From JANMDU01 sp031376455 (GTDB lineage Bacteria; Pseudomonadota; Gammaproteobacteria; Burkholderiales; Burkholderiaceae_C), in contig JANMDU010000001.1 in assembly GCA_031376455.1 (NCBI GenBank), positions 1 to 64,000 on the forward strand: a stretch of 64,000 nucleotides of DNA, given 5' to 3'. The position numbers and the translations under genes were made by a program. Positions 50,982 to 60,053 of this stretch are shown one piece after another (the stretch's first letter is position 1; every line of letters starts with the position of its first letter). The notes under the pieces are model-generated. The model was not told where the DNA came from. It made no database searches and saw only the letters and a list, made by a program, of their open reading frames with translations.

Positions 50982-52196
50982 CTATTTCGGCCAAAAAACC
51001 CAAAGTTGCAAACCTTGCTTTAGCCGCCCGGCTAGTTCGCCCGCCGCATCGCCTGAGCCAGCGTAGTAATCCGCGCGCACTGCACCTAGGATCGCGCTAC
51101 CCACATCTTGCGCTATCACCAACCGCTGCGTGTTCAGCGCAGCACCGCTGGTTTGCATCCACACCGGCGTGCCCAAAGGAATGCTTTCTCTGTCTACGGC
51201 AATCGAGCGACCAGCCGTGAGCGGTACGCCTTGCGCACCGCGCGGGCCTTGGCTACTCTGCGCAGGATCAATCGCCTCTTCTCGGAAAAACACCATGCGC
51301 GGATTGCTCCACAGCATCTCTTGTACACGCTGCGGATTGGCGGCGATCCACGCCTTAATGCCCGGCCAACTCGCATCGCGAATCAAGCCCTGATCAAGCA
51401 GCCAACGACCCACCGAGCGATAAGGCTGATCGTTCGTGCCCGCAAAAGCCACGCGCACGAGGCGTTGGCTGCCATCGGGCTCAATGATGCGCAAACGGCC
51501 CGAGCCTTGAATTTGCAAAATCAGCGCATCGACGGGATCGGCTAAGTAAGCTATCTCGCGACCACGCAATGCAGCTTGCGCCTCGGGCAGCGTATCGATC
51601 TCTTTGCGTGTAAACCAAGGCTTGCGCTGAGCCAGACTTGCTGGCAGCTGCCACAGCGCAACGGCGTGCTTGGGGCTCGCGCGGCGGCTGGCCTCAAACA
51701 CGGGCTCGTAGTAGCTGGTGAGCAAGCCCTCTGTTGTGCCACTCGATGGTTCAACCCGGTAAGCTTGCAATCGCTGCCTCATCCAGGCGCGCTGCTGCTC
51801 GCCATCGGCTATCGAGAGCCGGCGCACATCTGCGCAAAGCGCATTCCAAATCGGCGCTGGGCGCTCGCAACTGCGCATCCATGCGTTCCAAGCTTCATGT
51901 AGGGCATCGTTTTCAAAGCCAGGAATGTCGACCCAGCGTACGGGCAGCCAACGGCTTTTTGCTTGCACGATAGGTAGCACCCCGGGCGCAGGCTCAGTGC
52001 TCAAAGCGGGCGGTGGAGGCGCAGGAATTGTTGTGGGTAAAGGCGCGGGCGGCACTACAGGCGGCAAGCCGCGATCTGTTTGCGGGCTTAGAGGCGGGGC
52101 GCTGCTACAGGCCGCCAGAATTCCTACAATACACACCACAAATGCGCTGCGGCATGACCTTATGGGTTGCAGACGCAACAGATGGAGAATCCTCAT
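50982..52196 (-). CDS. mltA: Membrane-bound lytic murein transglycosylase A
   Basis: Outer-membrane lipoprotein that cleaves peptidoglycan glycan strands to 1,6-anhydro-MurNAc ends. From the ATG at 52196 it has 404 residues; a lipobox GILAAC lies at about residues 25-30, then a Pro-rich linker (about 35-70). The MltA domain shows SYYEPVFEASRR and ILQIQGSGRLRI, and the C-terminal 3D domain has SIAVDRESIPLGTPVW and the three-Asp pattern around IAQDVGSAI and RADYYAGSGDAAGELAGRLKQ. The start ATG overlaps that of a divergent small gene on the other strand by two bases. An upstream in-frame start at 52322 would run through that gene. Confidence 0.93.
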   Translation of the reverse strand: MRILHLLRLQPIRSCRSAFVVCIVGILAACSSAPPLSPQTDRGLPPVVPPAPLPTTIPAPPPPALSTEPAPGVLPIVQAKSRWLPVRWVDIPGFENDALHEAWNAWMRSCERPAPIWNALCADVRRLSIADGEQQRAWMRQRLQAYRVEPSSGTTEGLLTSYYEPVFEASRRASPKHAVALWQLPASLAQRKPWFTRKEIDTLPEAQAALRGREIAYLADPVDALILQIQGSGRLRIIEPDGSQRLVRVAFAGTNDQPYRSVGRWLLDQGLIRDASWPGIKAWIAANPQRVQEMLWSNPRMVFFREEAIDPAQSSQGPRGAQGVPLTAGRSIAVDRESIPLGTPVWMQTSGAALNTQRLVIAQDVGSAILGAVRADYYAGSGDAAGELAGRLKQGLQLWVFWPK

Positions 52197-52356
52197 GGGT
52201 CTTATTTTGCTCGAAGCAATGGGTGCGTTGCTACTGCTTGTACTCATCGTCTGGTGGACGATGTTTTCTGGCCGTAAAAATGGCGAATTACCTGCTGTTG
52301 ATCCAGCTGACACAGCTGACACAGCCGATCAAAATCAAAAGAAGTCCGATTCTTAA
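52195..52356 (+). CDS. Small single-span membrane protein (53 residues), divergent from mltA
   Basis: A 53-codon ORF beginning MGLILLEAMGALLLLVLIVW, with an ideal GGAG seven bases upstream. Residues about 2-23 form one membrane helix; the rest is a short hydrophilic, acidic tail with a repeated DPADTADTAD motif. I recall similar short WWTMFSGR-type proteins annotated as hypothetical in Burkholderiales, but cannot name a family. Its ATG (52195-52197) overlaps the mltA ATG on the opposite strand (52194-52196), so each gene's leader is in the other's coding sequence. Confidence 0.7.
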   Translation: MGLILLEAMGALLLLVLIVWWTMFSGRKNGELPAVDPADTADTADQNQKKSDS

Positions 52357-52361
52357 GGCGT

Positions 52362-52415
52362 TCTAGGTCGATAGCCGGCATTTTTGCTGCGCAAGATGCT
52401 ATTAAATTCATAGCG
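52362..52415 (-). repeat. 68-bp hairpin-headed dispersed repeat between small membrane gene and DUF1631 gene
   Basis: On the minus strand: perfect stem GCTATGAATTTAATAGC, core ATCTTGCGCAGCAAAAATGC then CGGCTA; the tail is degenerate. It lies between the two convergent genes. Confidence 0.85.
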
Positions 52416-52444
52416 TCCGCAAGCCGATCTTTCGGCATGGCGCG

Positions 52445-55400
52445 TTATGCCGCTGCCAACAAACGATCCGGCTGCGCATCGATCTTGCTAAGCGCTGCAC
52501 GCGTGGCGCGCACGGTAAGCGTTTCGTCTTCCACCGGCGCCATCAGGCCCGCTTGCAGATAAGCCGCCAAGCGTTTGATCTGGAAAAGATAGGTGAGCCC
52601 AGAGGCATCTGCAAAGAGGAACAACTGGCCGCGCTTGCTGCGCCATGCATACTGCACCTTGGCCATCTTGCCTTTGTGATCCAGATGAAACCAGCATCCC
52701 CGCTCAAGTTCGAGAGCCCAAGCGCGCATGGCTTGCGTCGGCTCGCTGCCGCCTTCGCTCACAATTTCCACGCCGGTCATGTCGATGCCAAGCATGAGCT
52801 CAATGCTCTCTGCATCGAGCGGCAAATCACCCACCTCTTCTTCAGAAACAAAATCTTCCAGATGCTTGATACGCTGCGCGATTTCGGCCACTTGAGCCGA
52901 ATCCATGCCTGCCGTTTTGCTCATGAAAGCCTCAGCCAGCGTATCGCTCAGCTTTTTAATGTGCTCTTCTTGCGCTGCGGCAGTCAGTCCGAGTAAGCCC
53001 ATGCCCGCTCGCAAGCGCTTGAGCAAATCAGGTAAATCTGCAATGACTTTGGCGCGCTCGGCACGGCTTGCTTTTGCGCTCGCTGCCCAAAGCAGATCTG
53101 AGGCCACTTGCTTGAGCGCCAAGGTGAGCGGATGCTGGCCACCATTTTTCATCGCGCCCAGAGCTAACACCTCCGCCCACACCTTGAAGAGGAACTCACG
53201 AATCTCATCGCGCAGCGGCATGCTGCCCAGCATTTTTCGCAGCTCAATCGTGTATTGCACTGCTGCCGTTTCTTTTTGCTCCACCTGCTGAGCCAGTGAC
53301 ACGACCTTGGCTGTGGCTTTTCCTTCAGTGAGAAATTTGGTGAGGAATTTCTCGAATTCATCAAACACGAGCTGAAACACACGCCGCCCCGTCTCGGGAT
53401 ACTGCTCAATCGTTTGCACGATACGCTTGATTTCGGCCTCCAGCTCAACGCTGCCAACATTCGCATCAAAGCCGAGCACGCAGGAACCCATGCGATCAAT
53501 CAGGCGACGCGCGGGATGCTGCGTGGTGCCAAAAAACTCAGGCTCAGACAGCGCCAAACGCAACACAGGCATTTGCAGTCGCGCAAACCACACGCGAACG
53601 CCGGTGGGTATGCGCTCCTCGGACAAGATGCTTTGGAACATCAGCGCCACGATTTCAATCGTGGCTTTTTCGCCATCCGTATCCGCTGCTTTTTTGAGCT
53701 CTTTCGTTTGCTCGCGCAAGGCTTTATTGACCTGCGCAGGTTGCATCCCTTCCAAGATTTGCGCACCGACACCCGCATACATCGGCGCCGCTTGTACCGC
53801 CTGCGTGTTGCCGAGTTGAGAGCGTTGGTAGCCGGTCGGGCGCACAGCTGGGCGTTGCGCGAAAGCGGCTGTTAATTGAGGCGACATTTGCGGCCCGCGC
53901 GTATCTTCAAAACCAGCGACCCGCTGCACCAGCATGCTTTTGAGCTGCCCCATCACGCCTTGCGCACGCATGCGGGCTCTTGCCAGCGGCGTGGTCGCGG
54001 TTTGCATTCGGGTTTCCTGTGACTCATCTTGCGCCACGTAATTGGCGACCGCCGAGCGACCGGGTCGCGGCCCACCGAATTGAGAGGCAGAAGCAACGCC
54101 ACCCGCTCTACTGGATTCGCCAGCCGCACCCCCTGATCCCACACCTGATCCCACACCTGAGCCCGCTCCTGAGCTTGCGCCACGTTGACGCCCCGCAGCC
54201 GCGCCAGTGGCTTGCTCGCCGCCGGCAAAACCACGCGCCTGCGTTGCACCAGACATGATGCCCGCTGCACTCATGCCCGACGCGCCTGCTAAACCGCTGC
54301 CCATGCCCATGCCGGCGCTCATTCCCATTGCCGAACCCGAGCTAGATTGATAACCCGAGCCCGTCGCTGGCCCAATGCCGCCGCCACTACCACTGCTACT
54401 ACCACTGCTACTGCCAGAAGGCAAGCCAGCACCAGCCGAACTGCTATCCCATCCGCCTCCACCCGCGCCTACGCCCACGCTTGCACCCACACTTACCCTT
54501 CTTTCCACCGCTTGCTGCTTCGCTGCGGCCTGCTGCGCACCGTATTGCGCTGCTTGCGCGCGCAAGCGGGTGATGTGCTCCGCAATTTGGCTGGATGCGT
54601 TGCCTGCGCGGCTCATCGCGCCCGTGGTCGGGGGCATGCGTCTGCTGGGCAGGTTATCTTGCGCAAAAGCGGGTTGCCCGAATTGCGTGACAGCGTAAGC
54701 GTCGTCCATCACGCCGCTGTTGTAACTGGTGTTGTAGCCTGCGCCTTGCGAGCCGCTGGGCAAATGGCCTGGCAGACTGCCCGCCTCCGTACTCAAACCT
54801 GCGCTACCGCCACCACCCACCTTGCTGTTAGGTGTGCGTTTAACGTTGGATCGCAGATCAATTTCCTTCATCACGCCCTGCGCGATGAGAAACTCATTTG
54901 TCGCTTTATACGCTTTAACTATTTTGTCGCCAAACGATTGCTGAATGACATCTTGCACCGAAACCCAAGCTTCTTGGGAGAGCCCAGCATTGAGCCATTG
55001 TTCGAGTAAGTTTTGCGCAAAGCACTCCGGGCGCAAGATGTCGTTTTTGTCCAGCTCTTCTTTGCCATCTAAGGTGCGTATGCGCACTTGCAAATCGTTG
55101 TAATCCCAACTGGCTTTGTCGAGAATACGCATCGTCAACCGCGAGGAAAGGATCTTGCTTTCCACGACTTCGTTGCCAATCAGCTCGAGTTTCAGGGCGG
55201 GCAGCCGAGCGCCTGTCGCTGAGAGATCGATCTGCGAGGCGAGCTTCAAGGCGCGATCTGTACCCTCTAGCCATTTCGCTTGGCCTTGGCTGTAGGCCAC
55301 CATGGCATCACGCCTGTCCTGCGCCTCACGCGCGTTGGCTGACTGCTCAAACAAGGTGGACAGGCGCGTACCAATCGCTGCGCCCAAATCGGCAAGCAAT

Positions 55401-55501
55401 TTAACAGACTGCTCCACAAAGACAGCTCGCGCTTGGCGCGAAATGGCTGCGTGGTTGACGGGGCGTTGAATGGGTGGGCTGCTCACAATTGCATAGGACA
55501 A
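52445..55501 (-). CDS. DUF1631-family protein with large Ser/Gly-rich insert
   Basis: A 1018-residue cytoplasmic protein. The N-terminal (about 1-225) and C-terminal (about 590-1010) parts match DUF1631 (PAQVNKALREQTKELKKAAD, IPTGVRVWFARLQMPVLRLA, HPARRLIDRMGSCVLGFD). Between them, roughly residues 225-500 are low complexity, rich in Gly, Ser and Ala, with short tandem units such as GSGVGSGVGSGG. The C-terminal end (about 905-990) resembles PilZ-like or other small beta domains, uncertain. The family function is unknown. The usual DUF1631 length I recall is about 750, so the insert accounts for the excess. The ORF has no visible partner. Confidence 0.85.
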   Translation of the reverse strand: MSYAIVSSPPIQRPVNHAAISRQARAVFVEQSVKLLADLGAAIGTRLSTLFEQSANAREAQDRRDAMVAYSQGQAKWLEGTDRALKLASQIDLSATGARLPALKLELIGNEVVESKILSSRLTMRILDKASWDYNDLQVRIRTLDGKEELDKNDILRPECFAQNLLEQWLNAGLSQEAWVSVQDVIQQSFGDKIVKAYKATNEFLIAQGVMKEIDLRSNVKRTPNSKVGGGGSAGLSTEAGSLPGHLPSGSQGAGYNTSYNSGVMDDAYAVTQFGQPAFAQDNLPSRRMPPTTGAMSRAGNASSQIAEHITRLRAQAAQYGAQQAAAKQQAVERRVSVGASVGVGAGGGGWDSSSAGAGLPSGSSSGSSSGSGGGIGPATGSGYQSSSGSAMGMSAGMGMGSGLAGASGMSAAGIMSGATQARGFAGGEQATGAAAGRQRGASSGAGSGVGSGVGSGGAAGESSRAGGVASASQFGGPRPGRSAVANYVAQDESQETRMQTATTPLARARMRAQGVMGQLKSMLVQRVAGFEDTRGPQMSPQLTAAFAQRPAVRPTGYQRSQLGNTQAVQAAPMYAGVGAQILEGMQPAQVNKALREQTKELKKAADTDGEKATIEIVALMFQSILSEERIPTGVRVWFARLQMPVLRLALSEPEFFGTTQHPARRLIDRMGSCVLGFDANVGSVELEAEIKRIVQTIEQYPETGRRVFQLVFDEFEKFLTKFLTEGKATAKVVSLAQQVEQKETAAVQYTIELRKMLGSMPLRDEIREFLFKVWAEVLALGAMKNGGQHPLTLALKQVASDLLWAASAKASRAERAKVIADLPDLLKRLRAGMGLLGLTAAAQEEHIKKLSDTLAEAFMSKTAGMDSAQVAEIAQRIKHLEDFVSEEEVGDLPLDAESIELMLGIDMTGVEIVSEGGSEPTQAMRAWALELERGCWFHLDHKGKMAKVQYAWRSKRGQLFLFADASGLTYLFQIKRLAAYLQAGLMAPVEDETLTVRATRAALSKIDAQPDRLLAAA

Positions 55502-55691
55502 AAAGACCCACAGCGCACAAGCAGCGCTGTTATGTACACATATTACTCGTAAAGGCCGTCCGGCTGGTCAAACAATGACGCGTTGCTGCGGCGTAGCTTG
55601 ACCGACTCAAGACATCATGCGCAGACTTGTATCTGATGCGCCACACTCGGACGCGCTTAAACGCAAACAGTTCCCATGAAGAATAACGGTT

Positions 55692-56822
55692 TCACACCAC
55701 CGCGCCGGAGTTGGGATCATTGGGATCGACAGGCTCTGTGCCCTCGCCCTCTTTCTTCGGGCTGGCTTTGATCAAATCTTCGCGTTTCACGCCCAGCCAC
55801 ATGGCAATCGCAGCGGCCACGAAAACAGACGAGTAGATACCAAACAAAATACCTATGGTGAGCGCCAGCGCGAAGTAAAACAAGGTCGGTCCGCCAAAAA
55901 TCAGCATCGAGAGCACCATCACCTCGGTAGAGCCGTGGGTAATGATCGTGCGAGAAATCGTTGACGTGATCGCATGATCAATGACTTCGCGCGTCGTCAT
56001 CTTGCGGAATTTGCGGAAAGATTCGCGAATTCTGTCAAAAATCACCACCGACTCATTCACCGAATAGCCAAGCACCGCCAGAATCGCCGCGAGCACGGCC
56101 AGCGAAAATTCCCACTGGAAGAAGGCGAAAAAGCCCAGAATAATCACCACATCGTGCAAGTTAGCAATGATGCCAGCCACAGCAAATTTCCACTCGAAGC
56201 GGAAAGCCAAATACATCATGATGCCCAGCACCGTCATGCCGAGTGCGATCAAGCCATTGCTGACCAGCTCCGCGCCGACAGAAGGGCCGACGAATTCGCT
56301 GCGCTGCAATGTGACGGGCTCTTTGCCTTCGGCCGTTTTGCAGAGCAGCTTTTGCAGCGTCTCGCCCTGCGGCGTGATCACCGTACTCGACTGCACTTTT
56401 CCGCCCTCTGATGCGCAAACGCCTTCAAAAACTTTGAGCACAGTGTCGGATTGATTGCTGGCAGCTTTTGCAGTGGCTGCGGCAGCTGTCGCTGAGCTTG
56501 CGGGCTGTGAGTTGGCCGGCGTTGAACTTGCAGGAATTGCTTTGTTTGCCACGCGGATCAGCACGTCGCTGGCCGAGCCAAAGAGTTGCACCTGTACCTC
56601 GCCAAAACCCAGTTTTTCCACAGATTCGCGCGTTTTGGCGATGTTGGCTGCTTGCGGATACTTGACTTCGACCAACGTGCCGCCGGTAAATTCAATCGAC
56701 AAATGCAGGCCACGCGTCACGAGGAAAAACACAGCGAGCGCGAAAGTGATGAACGAGATCGCATTCAGCACGATCGCGTGCTTCATGAATGGGATGTCTT
56801 TTTTGATTCTGAAGAATTCCAT
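55692..56822 (-). CDS. secF: Protein translocase subunit SecF
   Basis: A 376-residue RND-type membrane protein that, with SecD, uses the proton gradient to complete Sec-dependent export. Six membrane helices and the first periplasmic domain are visible: IEFTGGTLVEVKYP, then MMYLAFRFEWKFAVAGIIAN with LHDVVIILGFF, and GYSVNESVVIFDRIRE. An Ala/Ser-rich linker of about 30 residues (about 95-125) extends the periplasmic domain beyond the usual length. It lies 12 bases after secD. Confidence 0.97.
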   Translation of the reverse strand: MEFFRIKKDIPFMKHAIVLNAISFITFALAVFFLVTRGLHLSIEFTGGTLVEVKYPQAANIAKTRESVEKLGFGEVQVQLFGSASDVLIRVANKAIPASSTPANSQPASSATAAAATAKAASNQSDTVLKVFEGVCASEGGKVQSSTVITPQGETLQKLLCKTAEGKEPVTLQRSEFVGPSVGAELVSNGLIALGMTVLGIMMYLAFRFEWKFAVAGIIANLHDVVIILGFFAFFQWEFSLAVLAAILAVLGYSVNESVVIFDRIRESFRKFRKMTTREVIDHAITSTISRTIITHGSTEVMVLSMLIFGGPTLFYFALALTIGILFGIYSSVFVAAAIAMWLGVKREDLIKASPKKEGEGTEPVDPNDPNSGAVV

Positions 56823-56834
56823 GATTGCTCTGCC

Positions 56835-58814
56835 TTATTTCTTCAGACTGGTTTTGATCGGCAATGCTACTTTTTTCGTAGCACTCTGCGCAGGCTTCAT
56901 GCCGGTTACCAATGGTTTTTCTTCTAAATCTTCATCGGCTATCGGCTTCATATCACCATCGGGCCGCCAAACCGCCCCAATGCTGATTTCTTTGAGCTTT
57001 TTCTTGCTGCCATACCAAAGATTGACCAAGCCGCGCGAGAAAAACACCGCCGAGAACATGCTCGTCAAAATGCCCAAGCAGTGCACCACTGCAAAACCGC
57101 GCACCGGGCCCGAGCCGAAAATCAGCAGCGCAATACCGGCAATCAACGTCGTGATATTCGAATCCAAAATCGTCGCCCAAGCGTTTTCATAGCCGGCGTG
57201 AATCGCTTGCTGCGGCGATTTACCGCTGCGCAATTCTTCGCGCACGCGCTCGTTGATCAACACGTTGGAATCAATCGCCATACCGAGTGCAAGTGCGATG
57301 GCTGCCATGCCGGGCAAGGTGAGTGTGGCCTGAATCATCGAGAGAATCGCGACCAGCATCAGCAAATTGACCGACAACGCAATCGCAGAAATCATGCCAA
57401 AGAAGCGATAGTAAACGCACATGAACGCGACGATCACCAAGAATCCGTAGATCACGCTGTTAAAACCCTTGGCGATGTTGTCTGCGCCCAGCGTGGGGCC
57501 AATCGTGCGTTCTTCGATGATCTCCATCGGCGCGGCGAGTGAGCCGGCGCGCAGCAAAAGCGCTGTGTCGCTGGCCTCCATCGTGCTCATACGACCCGAG
57601 ATTTGCACGCGTCCGCCGCCGATCTCGCTGCGAATCACAGGCGCTGTTACGACTTCGCCTTTGCCTTTTTCAAACAACAAAATCGCCATGCGCTTGCCGA
57701 TGTTGTCGCGCGTGATGTCTTTGAAAATGCGCGAGCCTTTCGCATCCAGCGAAAGATTGACGGTGGGCTCTTGCGTTTGGCTGTCGAAGCCAGCTTGCGC
57801 ATCGGTCAAATTCTCACCCGACAAGATCACATCGCGTTTGACGATGACGGCTTGCCCATTGCGATCAAGATACCGCTCAGAGCCAAAGGGCACAGCGCCT
57901 TGGCCGCGCTCAGCGGCCAAGCCTTCTGAGCCTTCATCGACCATGCGCACTTGCAGCGTCGCAATGCGGCCAATGATTTTCTTCACCGTGGCGGTGTCTT
58001 GCACGCCCGGCAGCTGCACGACGATGCGATCTGCGCCCTGTTGCTGAATCACTGGCTCAGCCACGCCCAGTTCATTGACGCGATTGTTCAGCGTCGAAAT
58101 ATTCTGCTTGAGCGCAGATTCTTGAATGCGCAGCACCGCATCTTTTTTGATGCTGGCCGTGAGCAAATAATCCGTGCCCTGCGTGCTTTCTACGGCAGCC
58201 AAATCTGCGCCAAATTGATCATCAATGGCGTTTTTGGCGGCGAGGCTGGCCTGCGCTGCGGAGAAGCGCATGACGATGGTATTGCCTTCGCGCGCAGTGC
58301 GGCCGCGAATGTCTTTGCTGCGCAGCGTGGTGCGAATGTCACTGGTGAGCGTATCCAGGCGCTTGTCAATCGCGCCCGCCATATCGACTTGCAGCATCAA
58401 ATGAATACCGCCGCGCAGATCTAGCCCCAAATACATCGGCGCGGCGCGCAGGCTGCGCAGCCATTGCGGTGTTTGCGGCACGAGATTGAGCGCCACGACA
58501 AAAGCCGGATCGTTTTTATCCGGGTTGAGTGCCGCAGAAATGGCCGATTGGCCGAGCTTTTGCACCTCGGTATCGGCAAAGCGTGCGCGCACAGAATTGG
58601 TATCGAGCTCGACTTTGCCTTCTGTGGCCACCTTCGCATCACGCAGCGCATCTTCCACCCGCACTCGCGTCGTGCTGTCCACTTTGATCGTGGCTTTGCC
58701 GCTCGATACCTGTACTGCAGGCGCTTCTCCAAAGAAATTGGGCAGGGTGTACAAGGTGGCGATCACCACCACGAAGGCGATGAGGATGTATTTCCACAAC
58801 GGATAACGGTTCAT
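56835..58814 (-). CDS. secD: Protein translocase subunit SecD
   Basis: A 659-residue partner of SecF. Landmarks: PMYLGLDLRGGIHLMLQVDM in the P1 base, GVAEPVIQQQGADRIVVQLP, AALLLRAGSLAAPMEI-type region, and the helix block ALALGMAIDSNVLINERVRE. The conserved transmembrane Asp of SecD is in AIDSNVLINER. The C-terminal tail (TGMKPAQSATKKVALPIKTS) is encoded by a dispersed repeat (56862-56929), similar to the tail of MreC (PAGVEPAQNAPKK), showing that the same element was translated in both genes. The start touches another repeat at 58817. Confidence 0.97.
   Translation of the reverse strand: MNRYPLWKYILIAFVVVIATLYTLPNFFGEAPAVQVSSGKATIKVDSTTRVRVEDALRDAKVATEGKVELDTNSVRARFADTEVQKLGQSAISAALNPDKNDPAFVVALNLVPQTPQWLRSLRAAPMYLGLDLRGGIHLMLQVDMAGAIDKRLDTLTSDIRTTLRSKDIRGRTAREGNTIVMRFSAAQASLAAKNAIDDQFGADLAAVESTQGTDYLLTASIKKDAVLRIQESALKQNISTLNNRVNELGVAEPVIQQQGADRIVVQLPGVQDTATVKKIIGRIATLQVRMVDEGSEGLAAERGQGAVPFGSERYLDRNGQAVIVKRDVILSGENLTDAQAGFDSQTQEPTVNLSLDAKGSRIFKDITRDNIGKRMAILLFEKGKGEVVTAPVIRSEIGGGRVQISGRMSTMEASDTALLLRAGSLAAPMEIIEERTIGPTLGADNIAKGFNSVIYGFLVIVAFMCVYYRFFGMISAIALSVNLLMLVAILSMIQATLTLPGMAAIALALGMAIDSNVLINERVREELRSGKSPQQAIHAGYENAWATILDSNITTLIAGIALLIFGSGPVRGFAVVHCLGILTSMFSAVFFSRGLVNLWYGSKKKLKEISIGAVWRPDGDMKPIADEDLEEKPLVTGMKPAQSATKKVALPIKTSLKK
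56862..56929 (+). repeat. 68-bp dispersed repeat copy inside the secD 3' end
   Basis: Stem TGCTACTTTTTTCGTAGCA (GCTAC/GTAGC instead of GCTAT/ATAGC, pairing retained), core CTCTGCGCAGGCTTCATGCC then GGTTA, tail TTTTTCTTCTAAAT. It lies antisense to secD and is translated as its C terminus. Confidence 0.75.
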
Positions 58815-58816
58815 AG

Positions 58817-58885
58817 CTTACTCACAAAACAATAGCGCTTCACGCAGATTCCGTGCCGGCAACAGGCCTATTTTCTATAAAATCA
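58817..58885 (+). repeat. 68-bp dispersed repeat between yajC and secD
   Basis: Half-stem ACAAAACAATAGCG, core CTTCACGCAGATTCCGTGCC then GGC, and tail GGCCTATTTTCTATAAAATC. It occupies most of the 111-bp space between yajC and secD, just upstream of the secD start. Confidence 0.8.
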
Positions 58886-58925
58886 GCTTCTGTCGTTGCA
58901 GGATGCTCGGGGGCACAATGCGGCT

Positions 58926-59255
58926 TTACTTGATCGTGCCTTTGGGCAATACGCGCGCTACAGCCGAGCGCTCGATCTGCATCTGGCCTTGGCTCACAGA
59001 CAGCGTCATGTAGGTATCGCTCATGGACTCGATCTTGCCCAGCACGCCGCCAATGGTGACGACTTCGTCGCCTTTTTGCAGCGCATCAATCATGGAGCGC
59101 TGCTCTTTTTGGCGCTTCATCTGTGGGCGAATCATCAGAAAATACAAGACGACGAACATCAGCACCAAAGGCAGCATGCTCATCAATGAAGAATCGAGGC
59201 CACCACCTGCAGCTGCGGCAGGGGCGGTTTGGGCGAAAGCGGAAGAAATCAACAT
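58926..59255 (-). CDS. yajC: Preprotein translocase accessory subunit YajC
   Basis: A 109-residue single-span inner-membrane protein of the SecDF-YajC complex. After a short periplasmic N terminus, the helix MLPLVLMFVVLYFLMIRPQM and RPQMKRQKE signature are typical, followed by GDEVVTIGGVLGKIESM. It is first in yajC-secD-secF; the usual upstream tgt/queA genes are not present, and a divergent lysE-parA pair lies there instead. Confidence 0.96.
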   Translation of the reverse strand: MLISSAFAQTAPAAAAGGGLDSSLMSMLPLVLMFVVLYFLMIRPQMKRQKEQRSMIDALQKGDEVVTIGGVLGKIESMSDTYMTLSVSQGQMQIERSAVARVLPKGTIK

Positions 59256-59426
59256 CTAAAACTCCGTGGATCTTTAAAAAAGCCCTAAGTATTCACTTAA
59301 AGCCCCAAGCGTTAGCCTTTAGTTAAGGCAACCCATCATTGTAGGCGCTGGGCTTGCTTTGCCATCTGCTCGAATGCTCACGGTTAAACTTATGGCCAAA
59401 CGACTTCTTTGCAAGGACACCTCATC

Positions 59427-60053
59427 ATGCTGGCTCTCACCGACGGAATTCGCGACTACTGGGCGTTTGTGATCGCTGTCGTTGTGTTTTTGGCGATTCC
59501 CGGGCCGGGCAACCTCGCGATCATCACGTCCACCAGCAAAGGTCGTATTTTGGGCGGCTTGTCGGCGACATTTGGCGTGATCGCTGGTGATCAAATCCTG
59601 ATGTGGCTGGCCGTGGCAGGTGTAGCGGCTCTTCTGGCTGCACATCCCAGTGTATTTGCAGTCGTGCAATACGCCGGAGCTGCGTATTTGGCTTACCTCG
59701 GCGTGAAAATGATCTTGGCCAAGCCGGGAGACGCGCCGATCCTCAAAATGGAAGCGCGCCAGTATTTCAAGCAAAGCATGTTGATTACTTTGCTCAATCC
59801 GAAGGCGATTGTGTTTTATATGGCGTTTTTCCCGCTTTTTGTGAACCCCGCCAAGCATCAAGGCATCGTGACTTTCGCTGTCATGGCTGCAACGATTGCG
59901 TTTCTCACTTTCCTCTACTGCTTTTCCGTCACGCTGATCACGCATTTCGCCGCCGAGCGCATGCGCTCCAGCCCGCAGATGACCAGTTGGCTGAACAAGA
60001 TTGCGGGCACGATGCTCATTGCCTTTGGCGTCAAACTAGCGGTGGGCAAATGA
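59427..60053 (+). CDS. LysE/RhtB-family exporter
   Basis: A 208-residue inner-membrane protein with six hydrophobic segments and the family opening VFLAIPGPGNLAIITSTSKG. LysE-family proteins export amino acids or related metabolites; the substrate is not predictable. The start at 59427 (MLALTDGIRDYWAF) has AGGA nine bases upstream. It overlaps parA by four bases. A lysE-parA(-parB) arrangement is familiar in Comamonadaceae. Confidence 0.92.
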   Translation: MLALTDGIRDYWAFVIAVVVFLAIPGPGNLAIITSTSKGRILGGLSATFGVIAGDQILMWLAVAGVAALLAAHPSVFAVVQYAGAAYLAYLGVKMILAKPGDAPILKMEARQYFKQSMLITLLNPKAIVFYMAFFPLFVNPAKHQGIVTFAVMAATIAFLTFLYCFSVTLITHFAAERMRSSPQMTSWLNKIAGTMLIAFGVKLAVGK

